Shown piece after piece: positions 50,191 through 58,355 of a stretch of DNA of 64,000 nucleotides. The notes under the pieces are model-generated. The model was not told the DNA's origin, did no database searches, and saw only the letters and a program-made list of their open reading frames with translations. The DNA is taken from assembly GCA_023412915.1 (NCBI GenBank), contig JAEZRE010000009.1:124001-188000 (forward strand), written 5' to 3'. Position 1 is the stretch's first letter, and every line of letters starts with the position of its first letter. Both the position numbers and the translations under genes were made by a program. The stretch comes from Bacillota bacterium. GTDB lineage: Bacteria; Bacillota; Clostridia; Acetivibrionales; DTU013.

Positions 50191-50883
50191 ATGAATATCA
50201 CAAGGATCGACCTTGATGGAGTCAACAGCTATCTCTGCAAAACGGCGGAAGGTTTTGTACTTATTGATACCGGTGGACATTTATCAAGGGATAAACAATT
50301 TGTGAACAGAAGGGAAAAGCTCGAAAATGAGCTTAAAAAGGCAGGCTGCTGGCCTGGGAACCTGAAGCTCCTGGTGCTGACCCATGGAGACAGCGATCAT
50401 ACCGCCAATGCTGCCTACATAAGAGAAAAGTACAAAACCATGATCGCGATGCATGCAGGCGACGCGGAGATGGCCAAAGCTCCGACTACTGAAAGAATGA
50501 TGGAAAATTTCCGCTTCAGGATGCTCAGATACAGGATAGTGTCGCCTCTTGTAAAAAAGCTTGTCACTCGGGTAATTGCAAAACAGTTGAGCGATTTTGA
50601 AAGCTTCGAACCGGATATATTGCTGGAGGACGGTTCCAGCCTGCTAGATTACGGGCTCGATGCCAGAGTTGTACACTTGCCCGGGCATACCGACGGCTCT
50701 ATAGGAATCCTGCTGAATGACGGCTCGCTGATTTCAGGCGACACCTATACATGCAGCGGCAAACTCCTGCCCGCTCCAAACGCAAAGGATTTCGCCGCAC
50801 TGGACAAAAGCATAGGCAGGCTCAAAGGTATGAATATCAAAAAGGTCTATCCCGGCCATGGGGAGCCGACGGGCTGCTCATAG
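50191..50883 (+). CDS. Metallo-beta-lactamase-fold hydrolase
   Basis: 230-residue cytosolic metallohydrolase. The metal motif is THGDSDH (the variant in which the second His of HxHxDH is Asp, common in one subgroup of the fold), with further ligands in HLPGHTDGSIG, SGDTY and YPGHGEP. Substrates of this subgroup include thioesters and lactones, but the specific reaction is not visible. It is probably co-transcribed with and controlled by the upstream TetR protein. Its 3-prime end overlaps the convergent zinc-ribbon gene by 6 bases. Confidence 0.88.
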   Translation: MNITRIDLDGVNSYLCKTAEGFVLIDTGGHLSRDKQFVNRREKLENELKKAGCWPGNLKLLVLTHGDSDHTANAAYIREKYKTMIAMHAGDAEMAKAPTTERMMENFRFRMLRYRIVSPLVKKLVTRVIAKQLSDFESFEPDILLEDGSSLLDYGLDARVVHLPGHTDGSIGILLNDGSLISGDTYTCSGKLLPAPNAKDFAALDKSIGRLKGMNIKKVYPGHGEPTGCS

Positions 50884-51084
50884 GTCCTGTATCATCCTGA
50901 GCCGTTTCAGTATGCTATGCTTTTTGAAATTATCTCCGGCCGACTCCATAACGGAAGTGATTGAAAGGCAGTCTTCATTTCTGCATTTGGGACATGCGAT
51001 GTCTGAACAGTCGAAACCGGAATCGACCCTGAATGTATCGGAAAATCCGCAGGCGGCGCATCCTACAGTAATGATGAGTTTCAT
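50878..51084 (-). CDS. Small zinc-ribbon-like protein with SOS-box promoter
   Basis: 68-residue protein with a CxxC pair at C9/C12 (VGCAACGFS) and another at C31/C34 (CPKC), plus C26 and C39; it should bind one zinc. The remaining C-terminal ~30 residues are basic and helical (FKKHSILKRLRMI). It has a good ribosome site (GAGAGGT) on the minus strand and a TATAAT at 51130-51125. A LexA-type box (CGAACAAGTGTTCG) lies between that -10 and the start codon. No family is recognised. DNA-damage-inducible expression is predicted; nucleic-acid binding is possible from the Zn ribbon and basic tail. Confidence 0.65.
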   Translation of the reverse strand: MKLIITVGCAACGFSDTFRVDSGFDCSDIACPKCRNEDCLSITSVMESAGDNFKKHSILKRLRMIQDL

Positions 51085-51103
51085 AAGCTACCTCTCATTC
51101 TCT

Positions 51104-51117
51104 CGAACAAGTGTTCG
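51104..51117. promoter_or_regulatory. SOS (LexA) box 1
   Basis: CGAACAAGTGTTCG matches the Gram-positive LexA/DinR consensus CGAACNNNNGTTCG with perfect arms. It is 20-33 bases upstream of the zinc-ribbon start codon (minus strand) and just after a TATAAT. Confidence 0.75.
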
Positions 51118-51124
51118 GAACTTA

Positions 51125-51130
51125 ATTATA
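51125..51130 (-). promoter_or_regulatory. -10 element of the zinc-ribbon gene
   Basis: TATAAT on the minus strand, followed after 7 bases by the SOS box. The -35 (TGTATT near 51153-51148, 17-base spacing) is weak. Confidence 0.45.
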
Positions 51131-51150
51131 TTCCTCGTGTAAAAAATAAT

Positions 51151-51180
51151 ACAGGCCGGGATTTTTTATTCCCGGCCTGT
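51151..51180 (-). terminator. Terminator of the AIM24-family gene
   Basis: A perfect 10-bp stem ACAGGCCGGG/CCCGGCCTGT with a ten-base AT loop. On the minus strand it is followed by ATTATTTTTT, as expected for a terminator downstream of the gene at 51243-52211. Confidence 0.8.
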
Positions 51181-51182
51181 TC

Positions 51183-51196
51183 CGAACGAATGTTCT
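51183..51196. promoter_or_regulatory. SOS (LexA) box 2
   Basis: CGAACGAATGTTCT fits CGAACNNNNGTTC with only the last base off consensus. It is 79 bases from box 1, on the other side of the terminator hairpin. Its target is unclear; two boxes may cooperate at the zinc-ribbon promoter. Confidence 0.5.
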
Positions 51197-51242
51197 TACT
51201 TATTGAAGAATTGGTCCTGAAATCTTTCTTTTTCTCTTCCAA

Positions 51243-52211
51243 TCAACTATTACCGCCGAAGAAATTGCCTATGCCGATATTGCCGAGAATACTGCCTTCT
51301 TCACGTCCTCTGGCGCTTCCGCCCTTGCCTGCCGCATATATCCTGTCAGCCAGACGAGAGAAGGGCAGCGACTGGAGCCATACGGTGCCCGGTCCTGTCA
51401 GAGTTGCCAGCGTCAAACCTTCACCGCCGAACAGGGCTGTTTTTACATTGCCTGCGAAACGGATGTCGTAGTTGACGGACCCCGACATAGCGACAAGGCA
51501 GCCGGTATCGAGCATAAGAGTTTCGCCGGGCTGCAGATCCTTCTTTATGATTGTGCCTCCCGCATGCATGAAGGCAAGGCCGTCTCCCTCGAGACGCTGC
51601 ATTATGAAGCCTTCACCGCCGAACAGGCCGACGCCTATCTTTTTCTGGAATGCAATGCCCACCGATATACCCCTTGCCGCACAGAGGAAGGAATCCTTCT
51701 GACATATCAGCAGCCCGCCGTAGTCGTTGAGATCGAACGGTACGACAGTGCCGGGGTAGGGCGCCGCAAAGGAAACGCAGCGTTTAATGCCCGCAGTATT
51801 TGTAAAAGCGGTCATGAATAGACTCTCACCTGTCAATAGCCTTTTACCTGCAGAGAACAGCTTACCCATCAGGTCATTTCCCTCTTTGCCAGAACCGTCG
51901 CCGAAGATCGTATCCATTCTTATGGCGCTGTCCATGTACATCATGGCGCCTGCCTCGGCAATTATGGTTTCGCCGGGATCGAGCATGATCTCTACGAACT
52001 GGATGTCCTCTCCGTAAATCTTATATTCGACTTCGTCGGCGTGAAGCATCCCTTTACCTCCGGCTGCCGCATAATTTGCGGAATATCCGCCGGACTGCTG
52101 CGCGTTGTAAGTGTTTGCCGGTACCGGATTTATCCCCTCAAGTTTTGCTCCGCATATCTTGCAGAATTTTTGCTCTTGTGTGAAAGGACTATTGCAGTTT
52201 GGACAATTCAT
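51243..52211 (-). CDS. AIM24 family (TIGR00266-like) protein with N-terminal zinc ribbon
   Basis: 322 residues. A zinc ribbon at the N-terminus (CPNCNSPF ... FCKICGAKL, four Cys) and a Gly/Ala/Tyr-rich linker lead to a beta-prism domain typical of AIM24/TIGR00266 proteins: VEIMLDPGETIIAEAGAMMYMD, LFGGEGFIMQRLEGDGLAF and GGEGLTLATLTGPGTVWLQS. The repeated GGEG motifs come from internal repeats of the beta-prism. The C-terminus is Gly-rich (GNIGIGNFFGG). The biochemical role of the family is unknown to me; a link to membrane or envelope stress has been suggested for some members. It has its own promoter and terminator. Confidence 0.85.
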   Translation of the reverse strand: MNCPNCNSPFTQEQKFCKICGAKLEGINPVPANTYNAQQSGGYSANYAAAGGKGMLHADEVEYKIYGEDIQFVEIMLDPGETIIAEAGAMMYMDSAIRMDTIFGDGSGKEGNDLMGKLFSAGKRLLTGESLFMTAFTNTAGIKRCVSFAAPYPGTVVPFDLNDYGGLLICQKDSFLCAARGISVGIAFQKKIGVGLFGGEGFIMQRLEGDGLAFMHAGGTIIKKDLQPGETLMLDTGCLVAMSGSVNYDIRFAGNVKTALFGGEGLTLATLTGPGTVWLQSLPFSRLADRIYAAGKGGSARGREEGSILGNIGIGNFFGGNS

Positions 52212-52260
52212 ATTCCGACCTCCCGATTATAAAATAATGCTCAGCGATATTGCTACCAAT

Positions 52261-52288
52261 ATTATAATTCATTTAGCAGATTTTGTAA
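52261..52288 (-). promoter_or_regulatory. Promoter of the AIM24-family gene
   Basis: On the minus strand, TTACAA (52288-52283) and TATAAT (52266-52261) are 16 bases apart, about 50 bases before the start codon. Confidence 0.5.
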
Positions 52289-52452
52289 TGTGCTATTTTA
52301 TGCCCGTAACTGCTGAATCGGGTACAGGGCTTCCACTGCCGCCCTGCTTTCCGCTGTCCTGCCTGAAGAAGGTGAATATCAATAGTAAATGGTGGCAATA
52401 GTAAACGGGGAAACGTAACCTACACCAAACTGATTGCAAAGGGCAGATATGT

Positions 52453-53442
52453 ATGTATCCACTGAAACGGCTTTTCAATCCTGAAATATACCAGGGCAGC
52501 CATAAAATCAGTAATTATTTCGAGGGCTGGTATTATAAACTTATCGATGCCGAAATGAAAAAAGCTATTGCCGTTATACCCGGAGTTTCATACGGCGGCG
52601 GGAATGAGGCAAGGCATGCCTTCATTCAGGTGCTCGATGCTGACGAGTGCAGGGTCTATTATATCCGGTTCGATATTGCAGACTTCAGCTACAGCAAAGA
52701 CAGATTTGAGGTTTGGATCGGTAGAAACTATTTTTCCGGCAGCGAAATAATTCTGGATATTAATGATAAACAGCTGTCTATGAAAGGCAGGCTTACTTTC
52801 AGCAACATTATAACGCTGCCAAAAACGCTTCTGCGTCCTGGGATAATGGGTCCGTACACTTTTATACCGTTTATGGAATGCAGGCATGGCGTGATAAATA
52901 TACATCATGAAATATCAGGCGGGCTTGAAATATCGGGGGAATACACAGGCTTCAACGGAGGCTATGGCTACATTGAAAAGGACTGGGGCGCCTCCTTCCC
53001 GGAAACCTGGGTATGGCTCCAGTCGAATCATTTTGGGACGGATGACGTCACTCTGATGTTCTCGGCGGCAAAGATCCCTTGGCTCGGAAGCTCCTTCCCC
53101 GGATTCATCTCATTTATCCGGCTCGGCGACAGGTTCGAGCTGTTTGCGACCTATACGGGGGCAAAGATGAAAAAGCTGTCGTATGTCGATAAACATCTCG
53201 AAATTGCGTTTTCAGATAAAAAAAGCGAAATGAAGATAGATGCTGTACATACGGCCGGAGGTATTTTAATGGCGCCGAAAAACGGCATGATGAAGGATGA
53301 AATATCGGAAAGCATAACCGCCGAAGTAGGAGTCACACTTTCCGATAGTTCCGGTTCAGTCATTTACAGGGGCCGCGGTACGCATACTGGGTTGGAAATC
53401 GCAAACGACAGCATATTCAGCATTTTCAACGGCAGGCGATGA
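52453..53442 (+). CDS. Tocopherol-cyclase-family protein (function unknown)
   Basis: 329-residue beta-rich protein whose pattern matches the tocopherol cyclase family: SNYFEGWYYKLID at the N-terminus, then NGGYGYIEKDWGASFPETWVWLQSNHF in the centre (quoted motif: GYIEKDWGASFP). Plant and cyanobacterial members cyclise tocopherol precursors, but bacterial relatives in anaerobes cannot have that role, so another lipid or carotenoid-like ligand is likely. No signal peptide is apparent. The start is an ATG with AAAGGG upstream. It is divergent from the AIM24 gene. Confidence 0.8.
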   Translation: MYPLKRLFNPEIYQGSHKISNYFEGWYYKLIDAEMKKAIAVIPGVSYGGGNEARHAFIQVLDADECRVYYIRFDIADFSYSKDRFEVWIGRNYFSGSEIILDINDKQLSMKGRLTFSNIITLPKTLLRPGIMGPYTFIPFMECRHGVINIHHEISGGLEISGEYTGFNGGYGYIEKDWGASFPETWVWLQSNHFGTDDVTLMFSAAKIPWLGSSFPGFISFIRLGDRFELFATYTGAKMKKLSYVDKHLEIAFSDKKSEMKIDAVHTAGGILMAPKNGMMKDEISESITAEVGVTLSDSSGSVIYRGRGTHTGLEIANDSIFSIFNGRR

Positions 53443-53520
53443 ATCAGCAAGCCTGTCCGGGCTTGAATATCACGGGGCGATGCCATCGGTACAGCCGGCC
53501 GCACCGTGCCACATTGCTTG

Positions 53521-53592
53521 TAATAGCCTGTAAAGAATTGTTACACCCTGGTACAGCCCTATTACACCCTGTTAAGCCCTGCTACATCCTGC
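53521..53592. repeat. Degenerate ~10-bp tandem repeats
   Basis: About six units of a 10-11-base motif close to TTACACCCTG (for example TTACACCCTG, GTACAGCCCT, TTACACCCTG, TTAAGCCCTG, CTACATCCTG) run from about 53521 into the end of the convergent permease gene. The last unit covers its final Met and stop codons. Confidence 0.55.
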
Positions 53593-55606
53593 CTTTCAGA
53601 ACAATCTGCTTGCTGCTGAAGTAGGTGGCAAGGAAGTAGGAACCGTATACCGCGGCTATCATAACCGCGGTGATAATTATATTGCTCAGTGCGTCGATAT
53701 TGCCGACGTCGGTTATGACGTCATTTGCCACCTTTATGCCGACAATCGAGTGTATGCAGGCAAGCGCCAGCGGCAGCAGGAAGTAGATCGCGATCTGTTT
53801 CATGAGCGCCATATTGATCAGTCGGTCGTCAGCTCCGATCTTTTGCAGTATATTGTAGCGCTTCCTGTTGTCCGACGTTTCGGAGAGCTGCTGCAGTGCC
53901 AGTACTGCGGCGCTTGTGATCAGGAAGATGATGCCCAGATAGATACCGACAAAGGATATGATGGCCTTGGAGCCTGCAGCGACCGTTTTCACTATATCTG
54001 AAGTAGCGACATCTATTTTGAACCCGCCCTTCTGATCCTTGTATTTTTCCAGCATTGCGTACAGATCCGACTCGAGCTTTTTGCGCACGCTTTTCCTGTC
54101 TCCCTTGCAGTTGAAAGAGATATAGCTTTTTTCGATACTGCTTCCCTCGGTCATATAGTCCGGTACGACCAGCGCTATCATGATGCCGCTTGCTGCGCTT
54201 GTCACGATCCCATTCGTCAGCAGGCCGTCATAGAGATTGTACTTGCTGCCCGAAATTTCGATGGAGGATTCTTTTTCAAGGTAATGTCTGAGAGCCGTCA
54301 TTAGTTCCGGCGTGTATTCGGCATAATCCGAATAGAGAGCCACCTGCCCTTCGGGCAGCGTTATACCTTTAAGTCCCTGAAGCTCCATAAGTCTGTTGTA
54401 ATCCGAGAGCCTTATAAGGAGTAGACGCTGCTTTATGAAAAACAGGCGGGCATTGTCCGGTATTTCATCCAATACCTTTCCCAGAATGGCCTCCTTGGTC
54501 AGCTTTTCGGATTTATCGCGGTACAGCGCATATGATATGGTATTATCCGTATAGCTGCCGACATCGAAGCCGTACTTTGCCATTTCCACGGGTATATCCA
54601 TTTTTCCTGCGGCGGAAAACGTGGCATCGAAGGGAGCGCAGAACCTGTAGCTGCTATTCAGAGCATTGTTGGCTCCAAGGGCCGTTGACAGTATCCCTAT
54701 CGTGCAAAAAAGCATCAGGCATATGAAGGTCATTGAGATATGCGCCGTATTGATCCTTGAATTTATCTGGCGCAGTATGAACATATTGAGGCCCTTGAAA
54801 TAAAGCTTTCCATTAAATTGCAGCAGCTTCAGGAAGAAACCTGAAAGCGAGGCGAAAAACAGGTAAGTGCCTATGGCTCCCATAGCCATCTCTATTTTCA
54901 GCATCGTATCGAACTGCTGAATACCGTTTTTGAGTACCAAAGCGTAAGCAGCGCCTATGAACGCTATGGAGAGCAGGAACAGCACAGCGGTCAGCAGAGG
55001 GTTCCTGATTTTCTGACGTTCGTTTTGCTTATCGGCATTGATCAGGTCTATCAGCTTGAACTTGGATATGGATAGTGTGCTGAGGAACATGACGATAAGG
55101 AAGATGACGCCGAAATAGATGATCGTCTTTACGAAAGCCATAGTGGAAAATACGAACCTGTAACCGGACATATCCACATCAAACAGCTTCGCTGTTATGA
55201 CCGACAGCCACTGGGACAGGAAGACGCCTGCCAGCAGGCCTGCTCCCAGCGAAATCACGCCTATGAGGAAGGTTTCCGAGACGAGCATCCTGGCGACCTT
55301 TCCCTTCTTCATGCCGAGGGTCAGGTATATGCCTATTTCCTTTTTTCTTCTGCGTATTAGGAAATTGTTTGCATAGACTATCAGAAAGCCGAGTATGAAG
55401 GACACGAAAATCGAAATATACCCTATGATCATAGTAATGGTCTTAAGTATGTCCGCAGTCGACGCGGAGATCGACATCATAGCCTTTTGCGCCTCTACGG
55501 AATTGAAAACATAAAATATGCACACGCTGAACGAGAGCGTTAAAAAGTAAAGGGTATAATCCCTGAGGCTTTTTCTGACATTTTTTACGGCAAGGTTATA
55601 GAACAT
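53582..55606 (-). CDS. bceB: BceB-type ABC transporter permease
   Basis: Membrane subunit of a peptide-antibiotic detoxification complex that also acts as the sensor for the kinase BceS. It has ten predicted helices in FtsX-like blocks, beginning MFYNLAVKNVRKSLRDY and the helix TLYFLTLSFSVCIFYVF. A large extracytoplasmic domain lies between helices 7 and 8 (about residues 310-510), as is diagnostic. The start is the ATG at 55606, the family start; earlier GTG/TTG codons lie within the same ribosome-site region (GGAGGTG). It overlaps the end of bceA by 11 bases. Its 674 residues are usual. The substrate is probably a cell-wall-active peptide (bacitracin or lantibiotic type). Confidence 0.9.
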   Translation of the reverse strand: MFYNLAVKNVRKSLRDYTLYFLTLSFSVCIFYVFNSVEAQKAMMSISASTADILKTITMIIGYISIFVSFILGFLIVYANNFLIRRRKKEIGIYLTLGMKKGKVARMLVSETFLIGVISLGAGLLAGVFLSQWLSVITAKLFDVDMSGYRFVFSTMAFVKTIIYFGVIFLIVMFLSTLSISKFKLIDLINADKQNERQKIRNPLLTAVLFLLSIAFIGAAYALVLKNGIQQFDTMLKIEMAMGAIGTYLFFASLSGFFLKLLQFNGKLYFKGLNMFILRQINSRINTAHISMTFICLMLFCTIGILSTALGANNALNSSYRFCAPFDATFSAAGKMDIPVEMAKYGFDVGSYTDNTISYALYRDKSEKLTKEAILGKVLDEIPDNARLFFIKQRLLLIRLSDYNRLMELQGLKGITLPEGQVALYSDYAEYTPELMTALRHYLEKESSIEISGSKYNLYDGLLTNGIVTSAASGIMIALVVPDYMTEGSSIEKSYISFNCKGDRKSVRKKLESDLYAMLEKYKDQKGGFKIDVATSDIVKTVAAGSKAIISFVGIYLGIIFLITSAAVLALQQLSETSDNRKRYNILQKIGADDRLINMALMKQIAIYFLLPLALACIHSIVGIKVANDVITDVGNIDALSNIIITAVMIAAVYGSYFLATYFSSKQIVLKGRM

Positions 55607-56363
55607 TTCCCGCGTCACCTCCAAGGAGAGTGATCACATCGATGATCATCCCGAAAAATTCCTTCCTCGTGTATGAGCCGCGTACAAGCTCGTTGAACAG
55701 CCTGCCGTCCTTTATGAACAATATCCTTCTGCAGTAGCTTGCCGTGAAGGCATCATGAGTTACCATCAGGATAGTGGCATTCAGGTTCTTATGCAGATTT
55801 TCGAGGCTCTCCAGCAGCATTCTTGCCGATTTGGAATCCAGTGAGCCCGTGGGTTCGTCTGCAAGTATCATTGCCGGGTTCGATATTATGGCCCTGGCCG
55901 CCGCGGTCCTTTGTCTCTGTCCGCCCGACATCTCATACGGATACTTTTCAAGCACGTCTTTTATGTCGAGCCGTATTGCGACCTCTTCAACACGTGTTTT
56001 TGCCTGCTTGTGCGGCACGCCTGAAATACTCAGCGGCAGTATTATATTTTCAAAGCCGTTCAACGTATCGAGCAGATTGAAATCCTGGAATACGAACCCG
56101 AGCTCTTCACGCCTGAAACGAGCCAGTTCGTTGCTTTTCATTTCGGTGATATCGTTGTCCCGTATGAAAATATGCCCGCATGTGACCTTGTCCACTGTGG
56201 AGATCACGTTCAGCAGCGTTGTCTTTCCGCTGCCGGAAGCGCCCATAATGCCTACGAATTCGCCTTCATTGACTGTAAAGCTCACGTGGTCGATAGCCTT
56301 CGTAAGATTGCCCTTGTTCCCGTAATATTTTTCCACATCCTGTACTTTTAAAATCTCTGCCAT
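55596..56363 (-). CDS. bceA: BceA-type ABC transporter ATP-binding protein
   Basis: Cytoplasmic ATPase of the Bce detoxification module. Walker A GASGSGKTT, Q-loop FVFQDFNLLDTL, signature MSGGQRQR, Walker B MILADEPTGSLD and H-loop VTHD are intact. Its 255 residues are typical. A good GGAGGA lies before the ATG. A 147-base gap separates it from the kinase gene, containing a promoter-like sequence and a direct repeat that may be the response-regulator site. Confidence 0.92.
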   Translation of the reverse strand: MAEILKVQDVEKYYGNKGNLTKAIDHVSFTVNEGEFVGIMGASGSGKTTLLNVISTVDKVTCGHIFIRDNDITEMKSNELARFRREELGFVFQDFNLLDTLNGFENIILPLSISGVPHKQAKTRVEEVAIRLDIKDVLEKYPYEMSGGQRQRTAAARAIISNPAMILADEPTGSLDSKSARMLLESLENLHKNLNATILMVTHDAFTASYCRRILFIKDGRLFNELVRGSYTRKEFFGMIIDVITLLGGDAGNVL

Positions 56364-56429
56364 TTCAAATCCTCCAAAAATGATTTGCCGGATATATCAA
56401 TCCGGCGCCGGCATGGTTTATTCCGGTCA

Positions 56430-56494
56430 ACCATACTATCATTCTAAACATTGCGTAACCTCTGTGCCATGTTTAAAACTTACGGGAACCTTAC
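56430..56494 (-). promoter_or_regulatory. Possible BceR-controlled promoter of bceAB
   Basis: Two CTTAC units 11 bases apart (56479-56483 and 56490-56494, plus-strand reading) form the direct repeat expected for an OmpR-type regulator. They are 21 bases upstream of a minus-strand TTACGC (56458-56453) and TATGGT (56435-56430) pair with 17-base spacing. Both hexamers are weak, which suits an activator-dependent promoter. Confidence 0.4.
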
Positions 56495-56510
56495 ATTTTT
56501 GTTAGTTGAA

Positions 56511-57530
56511 TTATCTTATGTCGAGCATTGAACTTTTCGGAAGGACTATATTGACGGTCGTGCCTTGTCCCTGTACCGACTCGGCACTTATCCCAAGCCC
56601 CAGCTTAAGGCAAAGCTTTTTGCAGATATAGAGCCCGATGCCGGTGGAACGTTCGTCCCTGCGGCCGTTTGTCCCGGTGAAGCCTTTATCGAAGATCCTC
56701 GGGAGTTCGGCGGCCGGGATGCCTGCCCCGTTATCCGCGACTGAAAGGGTGACGCTGTTTTCACTCTCTTTAGCGCTGATTCGCACGGTCGCCTCGGGTT
56801 TGTCGGAATATTTGACCGAATTGACGACTATCTGGTTCAATATGAACTGCAGCCATTTCTCGTCCGAATATACGGTTATGTCAAGGTCTTCGACAGCGAC
56901 GCTTATCCTGTTCTGTATGAACTGTCTGGAATTCTTCTTCAAGACTTCATAGCATACCTTTTGGAGACTGATCTCCTTTATGATATAGTCCTTTTCAACG
57001 GTGCTGCTCCTGGAATAGAAAAGTACCTGCTCAACATAGGCCTCTATCCTGTCGAGCTCTTCCGACATGCTTTCCGTCGCATTACTCTTATTATTCTGGG
57101 CGATCAGGCGTGAAGACGAAATCGGGGTCTTCACCTCATGCACCCATAATTCTATGTATTCCCTGTATTCCTCCTGGAGCCTCTTGTACCTGTTTATCTC
57201 TTCAAGCATTGCCTTGTTCGAGCCCTTGATTATGTCGTAGAGTACTAAACCTTCCCTGAAGGATGGGGGAACTATGACCTCGGCTATGAGATTTTTCTGG
57301 TCGAGCGAATCGAAAATACGCAGAAGTCCGTTGAAAAAGTCTTTTTTGACAACGTATTCGACAAGCAGCGGGACGCCGGCGCCGACAGTATATAAAACAC
57401 AGATTATCAACGACAGGGCGGGACCGCCGGCCGGGTTGAGCAAAATAAGCGCGGAGGCGGTTACCAGCGTCACACAGAAATAGGCTGCTATATATAAAAA
57501 CTTATCCTTTAAAAAGTCAAGGAGCTTCAA
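56511..57530 (-). CDS. bceS: BceS-type intramembrane-sensing histidine kinase
   Basis: 339-residue kinase with two N-terminal helices (FLYIAAYFCVTLVTASALIL and LSLIICVLYTVGAGVPLLV) joined by a very short extracellular loop and no sensor domain. This is characteristic of kinases controlled by a Bce transporter. A cytoplasmic dimerisation region has WVHEVKTPIS (phospho-accepting His) and a HATPase domain (NQIVVNSVKYS, DNGAGI, STGIGLYICKKL). It overlaps the upstream bceR by 4 bases (ATGA). Confidence 0.9.
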   Translation of the reverse strand: MKLLDFLKDKFLYIAAYFCVTLVTASALILLNPAGGPALSLIICVLYTVGAGVPLLVEYVVKKDFFNGLLRIFDSLDQKNLIAEVIVPPSFREGLVLYDIIKGSNKAMLEEINRYKRLQEEYREYIELWVHEVKTPISSSRLIAQNNKSNATESMSEELDRIEAYVEQVLFYSRSSTVEKDYIIKEISLQKVCYEVLKKNSRQFIQNRISVAVEDLDITVYSDEKWLQFILNQIVVNSVKYSDKPEATVRISAKESENSVTLSVADNGAGIPAAELPRIFDKGFTGTNGRRDERSTGIGLYICKKLCLKLGLGISAESVQGQGTTVNIVLPKSSMLDIR

Positions 57531-58195
57531 TCGACCATGTACCCCCGTCCTCTTTTTGTTTGTATGACCTGCCCCAGACCCGCATCCTCGAGCTTGCTGC
57601 GCAGCCTGTTTATGTTGACGGTAAGAGTATTGTCATCAACGAACATTTCGCTGTTCCAGAGCTGCGTCATCAGCTCGTCGCGGCTTACGATGGCGCCTTT
57701 GTTTTCATAAAGCAGCGTAATTATCTTCAGCTCGTTTTTTGTGAGCTCCAGCTCTCCGCCTTGGTATTCTATGGCGCTCCTCGACAGGTTGACCATAAAT
57801 CCTCCGCAGTCCAGCCTGTCTGTGACGATATCCCTCGAGGCGCGCTTCAGCACCGATGAAATGTGTGCCAGCAGTATCTGCGTGTTATACGGCTTTGTTA
57901 TGAAATCGTCGGCGCCGAAATTCATCGCCATCAGTTCGTCGAGTTCGGTATCCCTGCTCGTTACCACGATTATGGGCAACTCCGACTTTCTTCTCAATTC
58001 CCGGCAAATATAATAGCCGTCGACCGAGGGAAGGTTAATATCGAGCAAAACGAGATCGGGCTTTGCCGCGCAAATATCCTCAAGTATATTCTCGAACCTG
58101 TCGGGCGCTTTGCACTGGTAGCCGTTCTTTGCAAGAAAGACTGAAAGCTCTTCCCTTATTTTTCTATCATCTTCTACGATCACAATTTTTTTCAT
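57527..58195 (-). CDS. bceR: BceR-type response regulator (OmpR family)
   Basis: 222-residue regulator. The receiver domain begins MKKIVIVEDDRKIREEL, phosphorylated Asp lies in VLLDINLPSVDGY, and the conserved Lys is in DDFITKPYN. The winged-helix domain contains LTKNELKIITLLYENKG and VDDNTLTVNINRLRSKLED. The start is the Met at 58195; the longer reading frame adds 12 residues without a family match. It heads the bceRS unit and is predicted to activate bceAB. Confidence 0.92.
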   Translation of the reverse strand: MKKIVIVEDDRKIREELSVFLAKNGYQCKAPDRFENILEDICAAKPDLVLLDINLPSVDGYYICRELRRKSELPIIVVTSRDTELDELMAMNFGADDFITKPYNTQILLAHISSVLKRASRDIVTDRLDCGGFMVNLSRSAIEYQGGELELTKNELKIITLLYENKGAIVSRDELMTQLWNSEMFVDDNTLTVNINRLRSKLEDAGLGQVIQTKRGRGYMVD

Positions 58196-58355
58196 ATAGT
58201 TTACCCGTTTGCCAAGTATATTCCAAAACAATTATATATTTACCCGAGCAAAATTTACAGGTAAAATATTATAAATCAAACATATTTGTGCATGAAATGT
58301 GGAGAGTTATTACCGCCCCTGCTGCTAAAATCATAATTGAAAGGATGATGCCCGA

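Noticed and set aside
51190..51471. 93-codon plus-strand frame beginning inside SOS box 2
   Set aside because: Antisense to the AIM24 gene and lacking a ribosome site, so box 2 cannot be credited to it.
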